NCBI GenBank assembly: GCA_963575745.1 | Contig: CAUYUJ010021660.1 | Location: forward strand, 125,836 to 189,835 | Reading direction: 5' to 3' | DNA from: Prorocentrum cordatum | Taxonomy: Eukaryota; Sar; Dinophyceae; Prorocentrales; Prorocentraceae | DNA length: 64,000 nucleotides | Shown: piece by piece, positions 30,291 through 39,883 of the stretch | Numbering within the stretch: position 1 is the first letter of the stretch | How the letters are laid out: every line of letters starts with the position of its first letter | Position numbers and translations under genes: made by a program | Notes under the pieces: generated by a model | Database searches by the model: none | What the model was told of the DNA's origin: nothing | Seen by the model: the letters and a program-made list of their open reading frames with translations, nothing else

Positions 30291-31360
30291 GGTTCGAGAG
30301 CTTGTGTGCCGAGTGCACGTGAATCTCGGACATCCTCGTCTCCCGTTGTTCATCCGAGTTCAGAGGGCAGCGCGTGTGCGCCCCGAGCATCGAGTATGTC
30401 CGAGGGTCCTTTTCCTGTCCTGACTGTGCAGCCCACTCCAGGCCCGAGCATCACCAAAAAGCAGCCATGCCGCACACGTTTCAGTTCAACAGAGTGGTTG
30501 GCATCGATGTCTTCTACGTGTCATTCCAAGGAAGGTCTGTTCCGTTTCTAAATGTGGTTTGTCACGGAACCAACCTGCAGGTGATTGCTCGCTGTGCGGG
30601 ATGCGACACTCCGACGTCTCGAGACGCTTGGTGCGCCTTTGCCAGCTCGTGGATTAGGTTTTTCGGCCCCCCCGGGTTCATCGTGACCGACGGAGGCTCG
30701 GAATTTCAGTCCGAGTTTCTTCGGGGCGTGGAACAGCAGGGAGTTTTCCAATATGTTACCAATGCTCAGGCTCCCTGGGAAAACAGCAGAGCTGAAAGGC
30801 ACGGGGGGTGGGCTAAGGATTTGATACAGAAGGGCTCTGAGGAGAGGGTCGTCTCAAACGAGAGAGAGAGCTGGAGCTTCTTGCTTTCGAGGCCGCGGCC
30901 AGTAAGAACAACTACCTCCATCGGGGAGGATTCTCGCCCAATCAATTGTTTTTTGGCCGTAATCCCCGTTTTCCTCACGAGTTGATCTCGGACGACCCCC
31001 TCGGCTTGATAGGGCAAGAAGATTTGGGCGAGACTGCCTGGGGCCAAGACGCGGCAGCAGCCGATTTCGGGCGTGCCATGTCCATTCGTCGCTACGCTCG
31101 GACGCAGCTCTTTCAGCGAGGCAGTCTGGCCAAAGTGAAGGCCGCGGGAAAGGCTCCTCTTCATAAAGATACCAAGTATGTCCCTGGGGACTGGGTCTTT
31201 GTCTGGAGGCGAGCTGCTCGCTCGCAGAAGAAGACTTTTGCGCTGCAGCGCGACAGATGGACCGGGCCAGGCATGGTCATCTTCCAGCACAACAACAGCG
31301 TGTGGGTTAGTATGCGTGCGCGTCTGTGGAAGTGCTCCACGGAGCAGCTTCACCCCGCCG
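30291..31360 (+). pseudogene. Copia-type integrase (frameshifted)
   Basis: The N-terminal zinc region is split by frame changes: RVHVNLGHPRLPLFI supplies the His pair and FSCPDCAAHS the Cys pair. The catalytic core is clear: VVGIDVFYVSF (first Asp), GFIVTDGGSEFQSEF (second Asp), NAQAPWENSRAERHGGWAKD (Glu). The core frame ends at 30985. The C-terminal part continues in the frame opening at 30946 (FFGRNPRFP, then DWVFVWRRAARSQKK, RDRWTGPGMVIF), a GPG-type DNA-binding tail. Integrase inserts the element cDNA into host DNA. Its place before RT defines the copia order. A D-D-E triad remains but the frame is broken. Confidence 0.8.
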
Positions 31361-33540
31361 CCGGTCTCGAGGCTCGAAGGGCTGAGATGCCGAACGATCG
31401 GGCGGTGGCTGATCTCCTGAGGGAAGTCAAGGCTGGACAACACCGAGCCGGGGTGGACGTGATGCGTGAAGGGCCCCCCCCTCCAGAGGCTCGGGAAGCT
31501 CTGGTTCCACCCCCCGACGGGGCTGTCCAGCTTCCATCGGGACCTTCTGAGTCTCAGCTGCCCCCCGACCCGTCATCGCCCCCGGGCGACGCAGGACGCG
31601 ACGAAGTACAGCACCGACGAGGTGATGCTCCGGTGGGCTCCTCCGGGGCCTCCGGGTCAGGAGATGTACGCAGCTCGGCGGGTTCGGCGATGCCGTCTGC
31701 CGACGCGTCTCAAGGGTCCACCCGTCCGGGAAGACAGGTCTCTTCCGACGCTCCCTCGATCTCGGTGCCTCCTCCGTCTGTTGCTCCCAGCCCTTCCGAG
31801 CCCGTCGCAGGCGCTTCGTTGTCTGGGCCCATGTCCGTCGAACCGTCTTCCGAATCGGGCCCCGGGCCCGCCGGAGAGTTCGTGGAGCAGCAGCGTGCGG
31901 AAGCTGTGCGACAGGCTCGTCTCCTGGACCTGGGCGGCGTTCGCCTGTCGCGAGGGGCTGCTAGTCGCGACCGGGCTTTCCAGCGGTTGCGTGGGGAGCA
32001 GGTTCGACGCAACCAGAGCCGTTTGGACAACCTCCCGGCCCCGGTGGAACGACATGCCGGCCCCCTTGAGGGCCGAGTTCGTAGGGCTGCGGCTGACTGG
32101 GAACGAAGGCCCCAGGGAGCTCGCGAGGACCGCCCCAGGTCCAGAAGCCCTACGCGAGGGCAAGTGGCCCCGGAGGACCAAGAGGCTATGGGCGACGGCG
32201 AGCTTTTGTCTTTCCTGAGCATGTCTCAGGAACAGATCGACCAAGTTTTTGAGAGCGTCGATTCCGGGATGATAGAGCACGGATGGAGCGGTACCTGGTT
32301 TGAGTACGGCAACGGAAATGCGGACATCGAACTTGTCCCGGGGGAAGGCGATGCTATTGGCACGTTGACCCTGGCCACCTCTCGAGGTGGGGAAGTCTCT
32401 AAGCGAAAGTTGAGCCCCGAGGAGGCTCAAGAGTTCGATCTGTCCGACGCCGCTGAGTGGGCGAGTATGTCCGGGACTGGGGCCGTGCACGTCTGGTCCC
32501 CGGAGGAAGGTCGAGAACAACGATCCCAGTTTCCCAATCGAGTTGCGTCCAGCCGTATGGTCAGGCGGTGGAAGCCGCAGGAAGGCACCTTCAGTCGACC
32601 TAAGGCGAAGAGTCGCTGGTGCGTGCGAGGACACGGAGACGAGGACACCGGCGAGCTTAGAGCCTACTCCCCGACGCCGCAAATGGAGTCCTTGATGCTG
32701 TTTCTCACCATGGCCCTGGCCCTGGACCTGGGCATCCAGATAGGGGACTTGGAAAACGCCTTTTGCCAGTCGGACCCCCTGTTCCGCCCCCGAGGCAGAG
32801 TCTTCGTGGAACCCTGCGAAGGGCTTAACTTAGAACCAGATTCCCTCATAGAACTCATAGCGCCAGTCTACGGATTGGACGACGCACCTCTTGCTCTTCA
32901 TCGTACCACGGTGTCGTTCTTTGAATCGCTAGGATACGTCAAATCCAAGCTCGAGCCGTGCTGGATGACTAGGCGAGGCCCCGACGGACCAGATGCCATG
33001 GTGCTGATAGAAGTGGACGACCGGTGCATGGCACACAGGAGAACCATAGCTGCATCAGAAATCAAGAAGTACCAAGAGCGCTTTAAGTTTGGAAATATGC
33101 AGCCCCTGGGCACGACCGGAGTAGACTACATAGGCAGACGCCTGAGGAAGTTGCCTGACCGGGTACTCGTAGACCAAGAGAAGTACATCCTGGAGCAACT
33201 CCAGCGTCTCCCCCTTCCCCGCAGTAGAAGATCTTCCCACCAGAGTCCGCTGATCGGAAAGGAGATCACGGATTTTCGCTCCATGGTTTATCGTCGCAAC
33301 TGGGTGGGTCGAGAGAGCCGGGCCGAAGCGTCCGAGACTGCGTCTCTTCTGGCGAGCCGGGTGAATCAGCCGACTGTCGGAGATGCTATCGTCCTCAACA
33401 AGATGATAGACCACTTGCGCCAGACGGCTAGTGTGCCCATTATAGTATGGAAGTTCAAGATAGACGATTTAATTTTTGCTACTGCCTCAGACTGCGGAGG
33501 TGTTGCAGGGAAGACCGGTGAGAAGCCGCAGCAGGCGTAG
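31361..33540 (+). CDS. Copia-type linker and reverse transcriptase
   Basis: This is the remainder of an 864-codon frame that begins in integrase at 30946. A Pro/Ser/Gly-rich linker of about 300 residues (31440-32300) precedes the RT. RT landmarks are SRMVRRWKPQEGT, KSRWCVRGHGDEDTGELRAY, GIQIGDLENAFCQSDPLF with the motif A Asp (near 32740), APVYGLDDAPLALHRTTVSF, and VLIEVDDRCMAH with the V-D-D motif C (near 33015), followed by YIGRRLRKLPDRVLVDQEKY. The catalytic aspartates are retained and this is the longest undisturbed piece of the element. The frame ends at 33540, within the start of RNase H. It would copy element RNA to DNA in virus-like particles if expressed. Confidence 0.85.
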
Positions 33541-34154
33541 CAAGTTTTTGCGGCGGACTCTTCCCTTTCGTCCAGGTCGCGGGCCCGAGTGACCCCTCTG
33601 GCCTGGAGATCGCGTCGCATCAAGCGGCAAGTCCCTTCCACCCTGGCAGGAGAAGTGCAGTCTCTCAGCGCGGCCCTTGCGGAGGCCGAGTGGATGCAAA
33701 TGTTGTTTTACGACGTTTTGAAGGGAACCCTGTTAGACGATTCCTGGAGGTCTCGCATCGGACCGTTTGCTTCCGTTTTGCGCAAGAGTTGCGCCCTGGA
33801 CGAAGAACCCGAGGGGGATTGAGTATCGTGGATGCCAAGGGAATTCTCGATGCCCTAGATAAGGAGACGTCCGGTAGTAAGAATGACAGGCGAGCCCCGA
33901 TCGATCTCGCAGTCTGCCGGGACTCCCTCGGCCGTGTGGGCGGTGTTGTACGCTGGGTCCCGCGCCCCCTGATGCCTGTGGACGTGATGACTAAGGAAGA
34001 CCTCAGCAAGTCCAATGCCGCCCAGTTTCAACTTCTCCGCACAGGTCTCCTCAAGATCGCCTCGGAGGCGACCGCTCTGGAGACCCAGAAACAGGACCCA
34101 TCTTTGAAGGGACGTTCCCGTGCGGCCTCGGTTCGTCGCCTGAACGAGTCGTAG
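33541..34154 (+). pseudogene. Copia-type RNase H (frameshifted)
   Basis: The first Asp of the domain lies just upstream in the RT frame (FATASDCGG, near 33487). The frame opening at 33589 supplies STLAGEVQSLSAALAEAEW with the catalytic-type Glu. The frame opening at 33690 supplies SIVDAKGILDALDKETSG and VRWVPRPLMPVDVMTKEDLS with the later Asp residues, and ends at 34154. The three pieces are one copia RNase H in three frames. It would remove RNA from the RNA-DNA hybrid; as written it is not translatable. Confidence 0.75.
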
Positions 34155-34386
34155 TCGTTTCTCTTCTTCCTCCTCTTTCCCCCTTTTCCGAAGTCTTTGT
34201 GCACTGTGCTAGTTACGACAGGTCGATCAAATCGACCAAAGCCAGAAGCACGATGTGCCTTCCGGCAAATATGCCTTTTCTTTCTAGTTCTCTGTGCCGC
34301 GCGCGTCACGGAGTCTTTCAATTTTCTCCGAGCTTCAGTCGAGGGCGCCCCGGGTTTCATATTTTAGTGTCGAGTGTCAAGCTCAC

Positions 34387-34400
34387 TAAAATGGGGCGGA
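34387..34400 (+). promoter_or_regulatory. Polypurine tract candidate
   Basis: AAAATGGGGCGGA lies about 10 bp upstream of the 3' LTR, in the expected position for plus-strand priming. Not a perfect purine run. Confidence 0.55.
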
Positions 34401-34409
34401 CAGGAATTT

Positions 34410-34588
34410 TGCCCTATACTTCCTTATGTGCGTATGTATGAGCTTGAACTCTTGTGTGCATTGTTTCACGCGTGTGTACATGCTTGTTCCGTATAGGCAC
34501 CCTCTTCGGCTCAGGTTGATGTGTGCAAGTCAAAATAGTGCCTCTCTCACCGTCCTGTCGGCCATCATTCGATATGTTTCGCGCGTCA
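34410..34588 (+). repeat. 3' LTR
   Basis: Starts TGCCCTATACTTCCTTATG and ends GATATGTTTCGCGCGTCA, nearly identical to 25182-25362. AACAGC follows. Confidence 0.9.
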
Positions 34589-34846
34589 ACAGCAAACATG
34601 TCCAGGATCCCGTTTTCACCAGGATCCGCTTTTCTGTGCGGACTTTCAGCGCGGGGACGGAACTCGCGTCGGTGTATAGAGCTCAACTCCTGTCCAATCC
34701 TTTCCTTTCCACTCTCCCGTCGCCTCCTCTTGGCAATTGTTTTCCTGTATGGCCGCCTTTCTGTTGCATGGGGTTCTTGCAGTAACGACCCGCATATGAA
34801 TTGGCATAACCGGTGGGGGGCGCTTGCCTGGTATCGAAGAGTAGTG
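34589..34846. other. Short unassigned interval
   Basis: Lies between the 3' LTR and the M4 element. No gene or repeat recognised. Confidence 0.5.
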
Positions 34847-34886
34847 TTAAGTCGGGCATGTTCCTCTACAGGATGAATATTCACAA
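34847..34886 (+). mobile_element. M-family TIR element, copy M4, left part
   Basis: TTAAGTCGGGCATGTTCCTC then TACAGGATGAATATTCACAA. The expected interior is interrupted by a Sat element and resumes at 35727. Confidence 0.8.
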
Positions 34887-35726
34887 TTTGCCTGACAAGC
34901 GACCCAACCATGTGCAACTACGAGTACCTGGCACGCATGTGGACGCACCCCCTGGGGTCTTCGGTGGAGCTCCCTATGGGGCCACGAACCGTGTGAGGGG
35001 TTTGCCGACATTGTGCGGTGGTGACGCATATGGCCACACCCCGTGGGGCCTTCGGTGTAGCTCCCTATGGGGCTGCGAACCGTATGAGTGGTGTGCCGAA
35101 ATGGGCGGCGGGGACGCATGTAAACTGTTGCACTGGGACCTTCGGTGGACCTCCTTGTGGGGCCACGAACCACCGTGTGATGGGTGTGCCGAAGTGGGTG
35201 GCGGGGGCGCATGTGAACTGTGCCACTGGGGCCTTCGGTGGAGCTCCCTATGGGGCCACGAACCGTGTGAGGGGTGTGCCGACATTGTGTGGCGTTGACA
35301 CATGTAAAGTGTGCCGCTGGGGCCTTCGGTGGAGCTCCCTTTGGGGCCAGAAGCGTGTGAGGGGTGTGCCGAAATGGGTGGCCGGGACGCATGTAAACTA
35401 TGCGGCTGGGGCCTTCGGTGGAGCTCCCTAATTATGGGGCCACGAACTGTGTGAGGGATGTGCCGACATGGACGGCACGAACGCTGGGAAGATGATGATG
35501 TTGATGTTGATGGTGATGGTGATGGTGATGGTGATGGTGATGGTGGTGGTGGTGGTGATGATGATGATGATGATGCGGATGGAGGATGAGGGAGGAGCGG
35601 GAGGAGGAGGATGAGGAGGAGGATGAGGAGGAGAGGAAGGAAGGATGGAAGGAAAGATGGAAAGAAGGAAGGAACGCGGGGCGCTGTCTCTTCAAAACGA
35701 GGACCCAACACCACAGGATGGTTGGG
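34887..35726 (-). mobile_element. Sat element, copy C (inverted)
   Basis: Read on the minus strand: left block at 35672-35726 (CCCAACCATCCTGTGGTGTT, GGGTCCTCGTTTTGAAGAGA, CAGCGCCCCGCG), then a microsatellite of TTCC, TCC and ATC/ACC repeats (35475-35670), about 6-7 satellite units with core TAGGGAGCTCCACCGAAGGC, and a right block at 34887-34920 (complement of TTTGCCTGACAAGCGACCCA, ACCATGTGCAACT). Same module order as copy B with a shorter array. Confidence 0.85.
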
Positions 35727-35760
35727 AAATAGTGACAAAAGTTGTCTGGGGACCATTTTT
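35727..35760 (+). mobile_element. M-family element, copy M4, continuation
   Basis: AAATAGTGACAAAAGTTGTC then TGGGGACCATTTTT corresponds to the interior of M2 and M7 (AAATAGT...TCTGGGGACGATG). It directly abuts the left block of Sat copy C. The right terminal repeat of M4 is not found further on. Confidence 0.65.
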
Positions 35761-35907
35761 CCCTTTTCTTTCACAGCCCGCAAGCACGGTCTGAAACTGG
35801 TCGGGAAGGCAGGCGGGACAGGAGAGGCCAGTCAGACACGGAGACGTCGAGCACCAGCGCTGCGCTTGTCGCGCTGCTTCTCCCACTCGTGCCCCCTCCT
35901 CCTCCTC

Positions 35908-35937
35908 TTCCTCCTCCTCCTCCTCCTCCTCCTCCCA
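35908..35937 (+). repeat. (TCC)n microsatellite
   Basis: Short TCC tract. Confidence 0.9.
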
Positions 35938-35954
35938 TCGTGGACGTTCTCTTG

Positions 35955-36275
35955 TTCGGCGTTTCGACATTGAGCGAAAGGGGCGGGGAGGGGATTGGAG
36001 TTGTGATCGTTCTCTTATCCACTGTTTTGCCGATCGGCGCGGGCCCTCGCAGCCCCCCCTCCCCCCCCCCCGCGGAGTAGAGCTTGGCTGTCTTTTGGCG
36101 CCTGTTTCAAGCAGGTGGAGTCTGCCCCACAGGACGCATTTTGCAAACCGTCGCGCTAAGCAGAGGTCCGGAGTAGAGCTTGGCTGTCTTTTGGCGCCTG
36201 TTTCAAGCAGGTGGAGTCTGCCCCACAGGACGCATTTTGCAAACCGTCGCGCTAAGCAGAGGTCCGGAGCCAACC
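35955..36275 (+). mobile_element. R6 TIR element, copy A (right end lost in gap)
   Basis: The left end TTCGGCGTTTCGACATTG at 35955-35972 is the inverted complement of the right end of copy B (CAATGTCGAAACGCCGA, 38616-38632). Interior from about 36003 (TGATCGTTCTCTTATC, TGTTTTGCCGATCGGCG) matches 38435-38613. A 96-bp part containing GAGCTTGGCTGTCTTTTGGC and GCAGAGGTCC is tandemly duplicated (36074-36169, 36170-36265). The sequence runs into Ns a few bases before the expected end. Confidence 0.7.
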
Positions 36276-36376
36276 CNNNNNNNNNNNNNNNNNNNNNNNN
36301 NNNNNNNNNNNNNNNNNNNNNNNNNNNNNNNNNNNNNNNNNNNNNNNNNNNNNNNNNNNNNNNNNNNNNNNNNNNN
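36276..36376. other. Assembly gap (Ns)
   Basis: About 100 Ns, probably a gap of unknown true size, between R6 copy A and a GAT microsatellite. Confidence 0.98.
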
Positions 36377-36408
<32 letters not shown>

Positions 36409-36410
36409 GG

Positions 36411-36461
<51 letters not shown>

Positions 36462-36578
36462 CTGATGATGATGCTGATGATGATGATGATCATGATGATG
36501 ATGATGATGATGATGATAAGGAGGAGGAGGAGGAGGAGGAGGAGGAGGAGGAGGAGGAGGAGGAGGAGGAGGAGGAGG
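36377..36578 (+). repeat. (GAT)n then (GGA)n microsatellite
   Basis: GAT repeats to about 36517, then GGA repeats to 36578. The gap on the left edge is probably caused by this repeat. Confidence 0.95.
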
Positions 36579-36678
36579 ACCCCCTCTTCTCTGTAGGCCT
36601 CCCAGATGGGCCGAGCAGGTGCGGTCGAAGAATTTGCGCCGCATCGCCAGTGCATCGGAGATGTGGAACCAGAATTTC

Positions 36679-36750
36679 TTCGCGCCGATGCGTCGCCGAT
36701 GCGTCGCCGATGCGTCGCCGATGCGTCGCCGACGTCGCCGATGCATGGCC
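36679..36750 (+). repeat. 12-bp CGATGCGTCGCC minisatellite
   Basis: Five or so near-perfect tandem copies of GATGCGTCGCC(C), the last degenerate. Confidence 0.85.
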
Positions 36751-36889
36751 GATGCATCGACGAGCCTCCGACCCCATCTGCTCGGAACCCATTTGGTAGG
36801 CCTCTGTATTTCCCCAGACCCTCAGGCTCGTGGTGTGCGGTGCCCTGCCGCTCATCTCCCCGCGCGCTCGTGCTCTCTCACTTCGCAGG

Positions 36890-37465
36890 GTCCACTTCGA
36901 TCCGATCGATGCGATTCGGTACCGATCAGGAACTATATTCTTGAGGGCACGGCTACAAAAAATGCGCCGCCAAAATGAACCATTGTGCGGCGGGGGTGCC
37001 GTGGGTCATTTTTCGCGGGATGTCTCCAGCCAAACCGACGAAACCGTCCATTTTTGGAACATTTCCGCACGTATTTTGGAAAAGGGGGTGCTGTATGTCA
37101 TTTTTCCGACCCCCCTCGGGAGTGGTTGAGTTTTTGTTCTTTTCTGGAAATCCAATACCGTTCTGTTTTGGGAGCGTTTCCGGGCCCATTTTTAGCAGCC
37201 GTGCCCCTGGGAATCTCACTTGCTAACCGATTAGTTTCGATTCGATTCCGATCCGATCTTCCTTCGATCCGATTGGGTACGACGCCGTAGATTCCGATTC
37301 GATTCCGATCGTCCTTCGATCCGATTGGGTACGACGCTCGAGTGCCGCTCTTGTGTGCCCTGGCACGGCCGATCCGATTCCATTCCTATTCCATGCCGAT
37401 GCAGCCCGCTCCGACCTACATTCCGAGTCGATTCCAGTTCCCGATTTGATGCTGGCTGATCCTGC
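36890..37465 (+). repeat. GATCCGATT-type repeat island, second copy
   Basis: Repeated GATTCCGATTCGATTCCGAT-like words. A ~47-bp tandem pair (CCTTCGATCCGATTGGGTAC, GACG) lies at about 37260-37336. Shares ordered words with 2561-2800. The middle part (36960-37210) is not repetitive and has no recognised gene. Confidence 0.6.
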
Positions 37466-37470
37466 TTCGC
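37434..37470 (+). repeat. 37-bp direct repeat left of M5
   Basis: CCAGTTCCCGATTTGATGCT then GGCTGATCCTGCTTCGC. It recurs at 37636-37672 with two mismatches, so the M5 element is bracketed by a 37-bp direct repeat. Confidence 0.9.
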
Positions 37471-37634
37471 CTAAGTCGGGCGTGTCCCTCTACAGGAGGA
37501 ATAATAAAAAATAGTCAAACAATCGTCAGGTTTTTTTTTGGGGGGGAGAATTTTGCAGCATCTTTGCATGTTTTTTGACAATGTTTTTGATTTTGGCCCA
37601 AAATCCGCCTGCAGGAGGACATGCCCGACCTAAG
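37471..37634 (+). mobile_element. M-family TIR element, copy M5
   Basis: Complete 164-bp copy: CTAAGTCGGGCGTGTCCCTC, TACAGGAGGAATAATAAAAA, a T9G7 homopolymer pair, then GGCCCAAAATCCGCCTGCAG and GAGGACATGCCCGACCTAAG. Terminal inverted repeats of about 28 bp. Confidence 0.9.
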
Positions 37635-37635
37635 C

Positions 37636-37672
37636 CCAGTTCCCGATTTGATGCTGGCTGATCCCGCGTCGC
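37636..37672 (+). repeat. 37-bp direct repeat right of M5
   Basis: Second copy of 37434-37470 (35 of 37 positions identical). Confidence 0.9.
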
Positions 37673-37824
37673 TCTCCCTGCCGCCTCCCCGGCGCTGTTG
37701 GCGCAGGCATGGCGGCGGCACGGGGCGAGGAGGAGCTCACGCAGGACAGGCTGCCCTCGCCACGCGGCGCGTCGCTTGCCCCAGCAGCGCAGGATCCCAG
37801 GCCCTCGCCCCTCCTCCCCACCCC

Positions 37825-37866
37825 CTCCTCCTCCTCCTCCTCCTCCTCCTCCTCCTCCTCCTCCTC
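37825..37866 (+). repeat. (TCC)n microsatellite
   Basis: Fourteen or so TCC units. Confidence 0.95.
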
Positions 37867-37869
37867 CGG

Positions 37870-38391
37870 CCGTTTTGGCCCAAGGCGGGCTTGGAGGTGC
37901 TGTCTTCAGAACGGCAGTCGCACCTTCGAGTCAATTTTGCGTTGCCCGATCCCAAGGGATCCTCCCTCACAGCTTTCAGTGCGCTCCAGTCGGAGCAGGT
38001 GCAGTTTACGAGCCCCAGTGGCACCCCCCATGGCCAACGTCGGCGTCGAAGTCCTTCCTGGACCGAGGACGCTAACGTGGGCTTGTACGTGTGGACGCAA
38101 CACGAGCTGGGTTTCCAGGATCGTGTCCAAGTGTGGGAAACAGCAGACCCTTCAGAAGCGCGTAGGGCAGCAGAGCAGAACTCTCGTGGCCTCCAGCATC
38201 TTCCGGTTCGTGGCGCTCCTGGTGCTGGTAATGTCAACCGTCGAGACGGGAAACTTGCTCAACGTCTGGAGGAGCTCCAGAGGAAGTCTGATCAGCTCAT
38301 GGCTGGCGGCCTGGCAGTGCGCACCCCCTACTTCGTCGACAGGAGGTGGCGCGGCCAAAGAGAAGGGCCCCAAAGACTAGAGGGAGCATGA
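37870..38391 (+). other. Coding-like stretch, unidentified
   Basis: One frame reads NVGLYVWTQHELGFQDRVQV, WETADPSEARRAAEQNSRGL and DGKLAQRLEELQRKSDQLMA to a stop at 38391. The alternative frame (VSRIVSKCGKQQTLQKRVGQ, IFRFVALLVLVMSTVETGNL) is also open to 38380. The first has a coiled-coil-like charge pattern; the second has a hydrophobic segment. I recognise neither and cannot tell which, if any, is real. It follows a TCC tract and precedes R6 copy B. Confidence 0.3.
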
Positions 38392-38434
38392 CCTCCGCGA
38401 AGGAATCAAGCAGCTGGAAGTGGCAATCAGCCAT

Positions 38435-38632
38435 GGGATCGTTTTTTATCAATTGTTTTGCCGATCGGCGTGGGCTCCCAACCCCCCCTGCCCCCCCTCC
38501 CTTGGAGAAGATCTTGGCTGTTTTTTGGCGCTGGTTTCGAGCGGGTGGAGTCCCCCCAGAGGCAACACTCTTGCAAACAGGCGCACGGATCAGAGGTCCG
38601 GAGCCAGAACCCCCGCAATGTCGAAACGCCGA
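38435..38632 (+). mobile_element. R6 TIR element, copy B (left end lost)
   Basis: Matches 36003-36275 through GATCGTTTTTTATC, TGTTTTGCCGATCGGCG, CTTGGCTGTTTTTTGGCGC, CAGAGGTCCGGAGCC, and ends CAATGTCGAAACGCCGA, the inverted complement of the left end of copy A. It has only one copy of the segment that is duplicated in copy A. Confidence 0.7.
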
Positions 38633-38778
38633 GTAAATAAAACATCCTCGCCATTGTGACAAGCTCGGCGAGTCGGGCAAGGGTGCGAAGGCGGAGTTTG
38701 GACGCCAAGCTCGGAGGCGGCACGCCGCGAGCCTGCGCTGTGCAAGCCCCAGCCCCCAGCTTGCTCAGCGTGCTAATG

Positions 38779-38953
38779 TTAAATCGGGCCGGCCCCTCGT
38801 TACTATTCACAACTAGCAAAACATATTCAAGGGACGTTTTTTTTTTTTTTGGGGGGGGGGGGGTGATCATTTGTGAATACTATTTTTGCATGTGTTTTAC
38901 TATATTTTAGTTTTCGTCCAAAATCCGCCTGCAGGGGGACATGCCTGACCTGA
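38779..38953 (+). mobile_element. M-family TIR element, copy M6 (diverged)
   Basis: The left end TTAAATCGGGCCGGCCCC is diverged. The interior has TACTATTCACAA and its inverted TTGTGAATACTAT around a T/G homopolymer pair. The right end TCCAAAATCCGCCTGCAGGG then GGACATGCCTGACCTGA is well kept. Confidence 0.8.
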
Positions 38954-38989
38954 TGCTGATGTGGGCCATCGTCTGGCTCATGCAAGTAT

Positions 38990-39540
38990 CAGGAGGCAGA
39001 AGTTGAGCAGCGGATTCGAGACCGAGCATCATGTATTCGTGTGGCCCACGGGGATATCGGTGGCGTGCGAGGTCAGGCCACGGCGACCGGCCGCGAGATC
39101 GAGAACCGCAACCGCGACCTGGCGTCTTCCCTGGTGTTCCCTGTATTGATATGGAGTTGAATGAGAAGCTGCTGGCACAGTCTGAGAACAAGCGCAGGTC
39201 AGCGAGATACTCCAGCCTGAGGCCTTCCAGAAGTTCTCGCAGCTGCTCGCGACCACCTAGCAGGCGAAGGTGGCCAACGAGAAGCTTGCGACGCCCGCGG
39301 CAGCGTCGTCTTTAACGGCTGGCGGCCCTGATCTCCATCGTGCTGGCGTCGATCTTGGCGGCGCTGGAGGTGAGGGCCCCCGCTCAATTCCATTACCAGG
39401 GCTCGGCGCAGACATGGACCTTGACGACCTCGACGAGGAGACAATCGAGGAGATCTTCCAGGCTGCGATCCGTGTCGAGAAGCGTACCTTCATCGAGTGG
39501 TTCGGTAGCAGGCTTGGCAAGACGCCGCGCACTGGGTAGC
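38990..39540 (+). other. Coding-like stretch, unidentified
   Basis: The frame ending at 39539 reads PLPGLGADMDLDDLDEETIE, EIFQAAIRVEKRTFIEWFGS, RLGKTPRTG. Its acidic-then-amphipathic pattern looks like protein. Upstream pieces (DMELNEKLLAQSENK near 39150) lie in other frames. No family recognised; it may be a decayed retroelement or host-gene fragment. Confidence 0.3.
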
Positions 39541-39883
39541 ACGATGCTGCGTCGCTGCTGTGGATTAGTATTATCTACATCCGAAGTTCCTGCTCCACCT
39601 CCGCCTCCGCCTGGCTCCCTGTTTTCCTCGCCTTCGCCGCTTGGCCTGGGCGAGTGCTCCGAGCCATAGAACGGCCAGTAGCAGTTGGCCTACTCTCCTC
39701 GAACGACCATGCTCGTCTACGGCCGTCGTCTTGCTGGCGCAGGAGACTGTCGCGTCGGAGGATCGCGAGGGGGCACGAACTGCCTCTGCTGCAGGACTCG
39801 GGTGCATCATGCTGTGCTCTCCCTCCCTCCCTGGAGAAGCTGGTAGGCTTAAATGGGGGGTAGGGGTCTTTGTCCGCGCGCAT

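Larger units (their letters stand above)
25182..34588 (+). mobile_element. Ty1/copia-like LTR retrotransposon, ~9.4 kb, ORFs broken
   Basis: Two ~180-bp direct repeats (25182-25362 and 34410-34588), a tRNA-iMet-type primer site after the first, and a purine-rich tract before the second enclose gag, protease, a methyltransferase-like domain, integrase, RT and RNase H. Integrase before RT is the Ty1/copia (Pseudoviridae-type) order. The internal region needs at least five frame changes, so the element cannot make its proteins. The exact outer ends are uncertain by about 10 bp: similarity reaches GAATT upstream of the TG. ACAG lies at 25168-25171 just before an alternative TG start at 25172, and again at 34589-34592 after the 3' LTR, as a candidate 4-bp target duplication. 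Confidence 0.9.
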
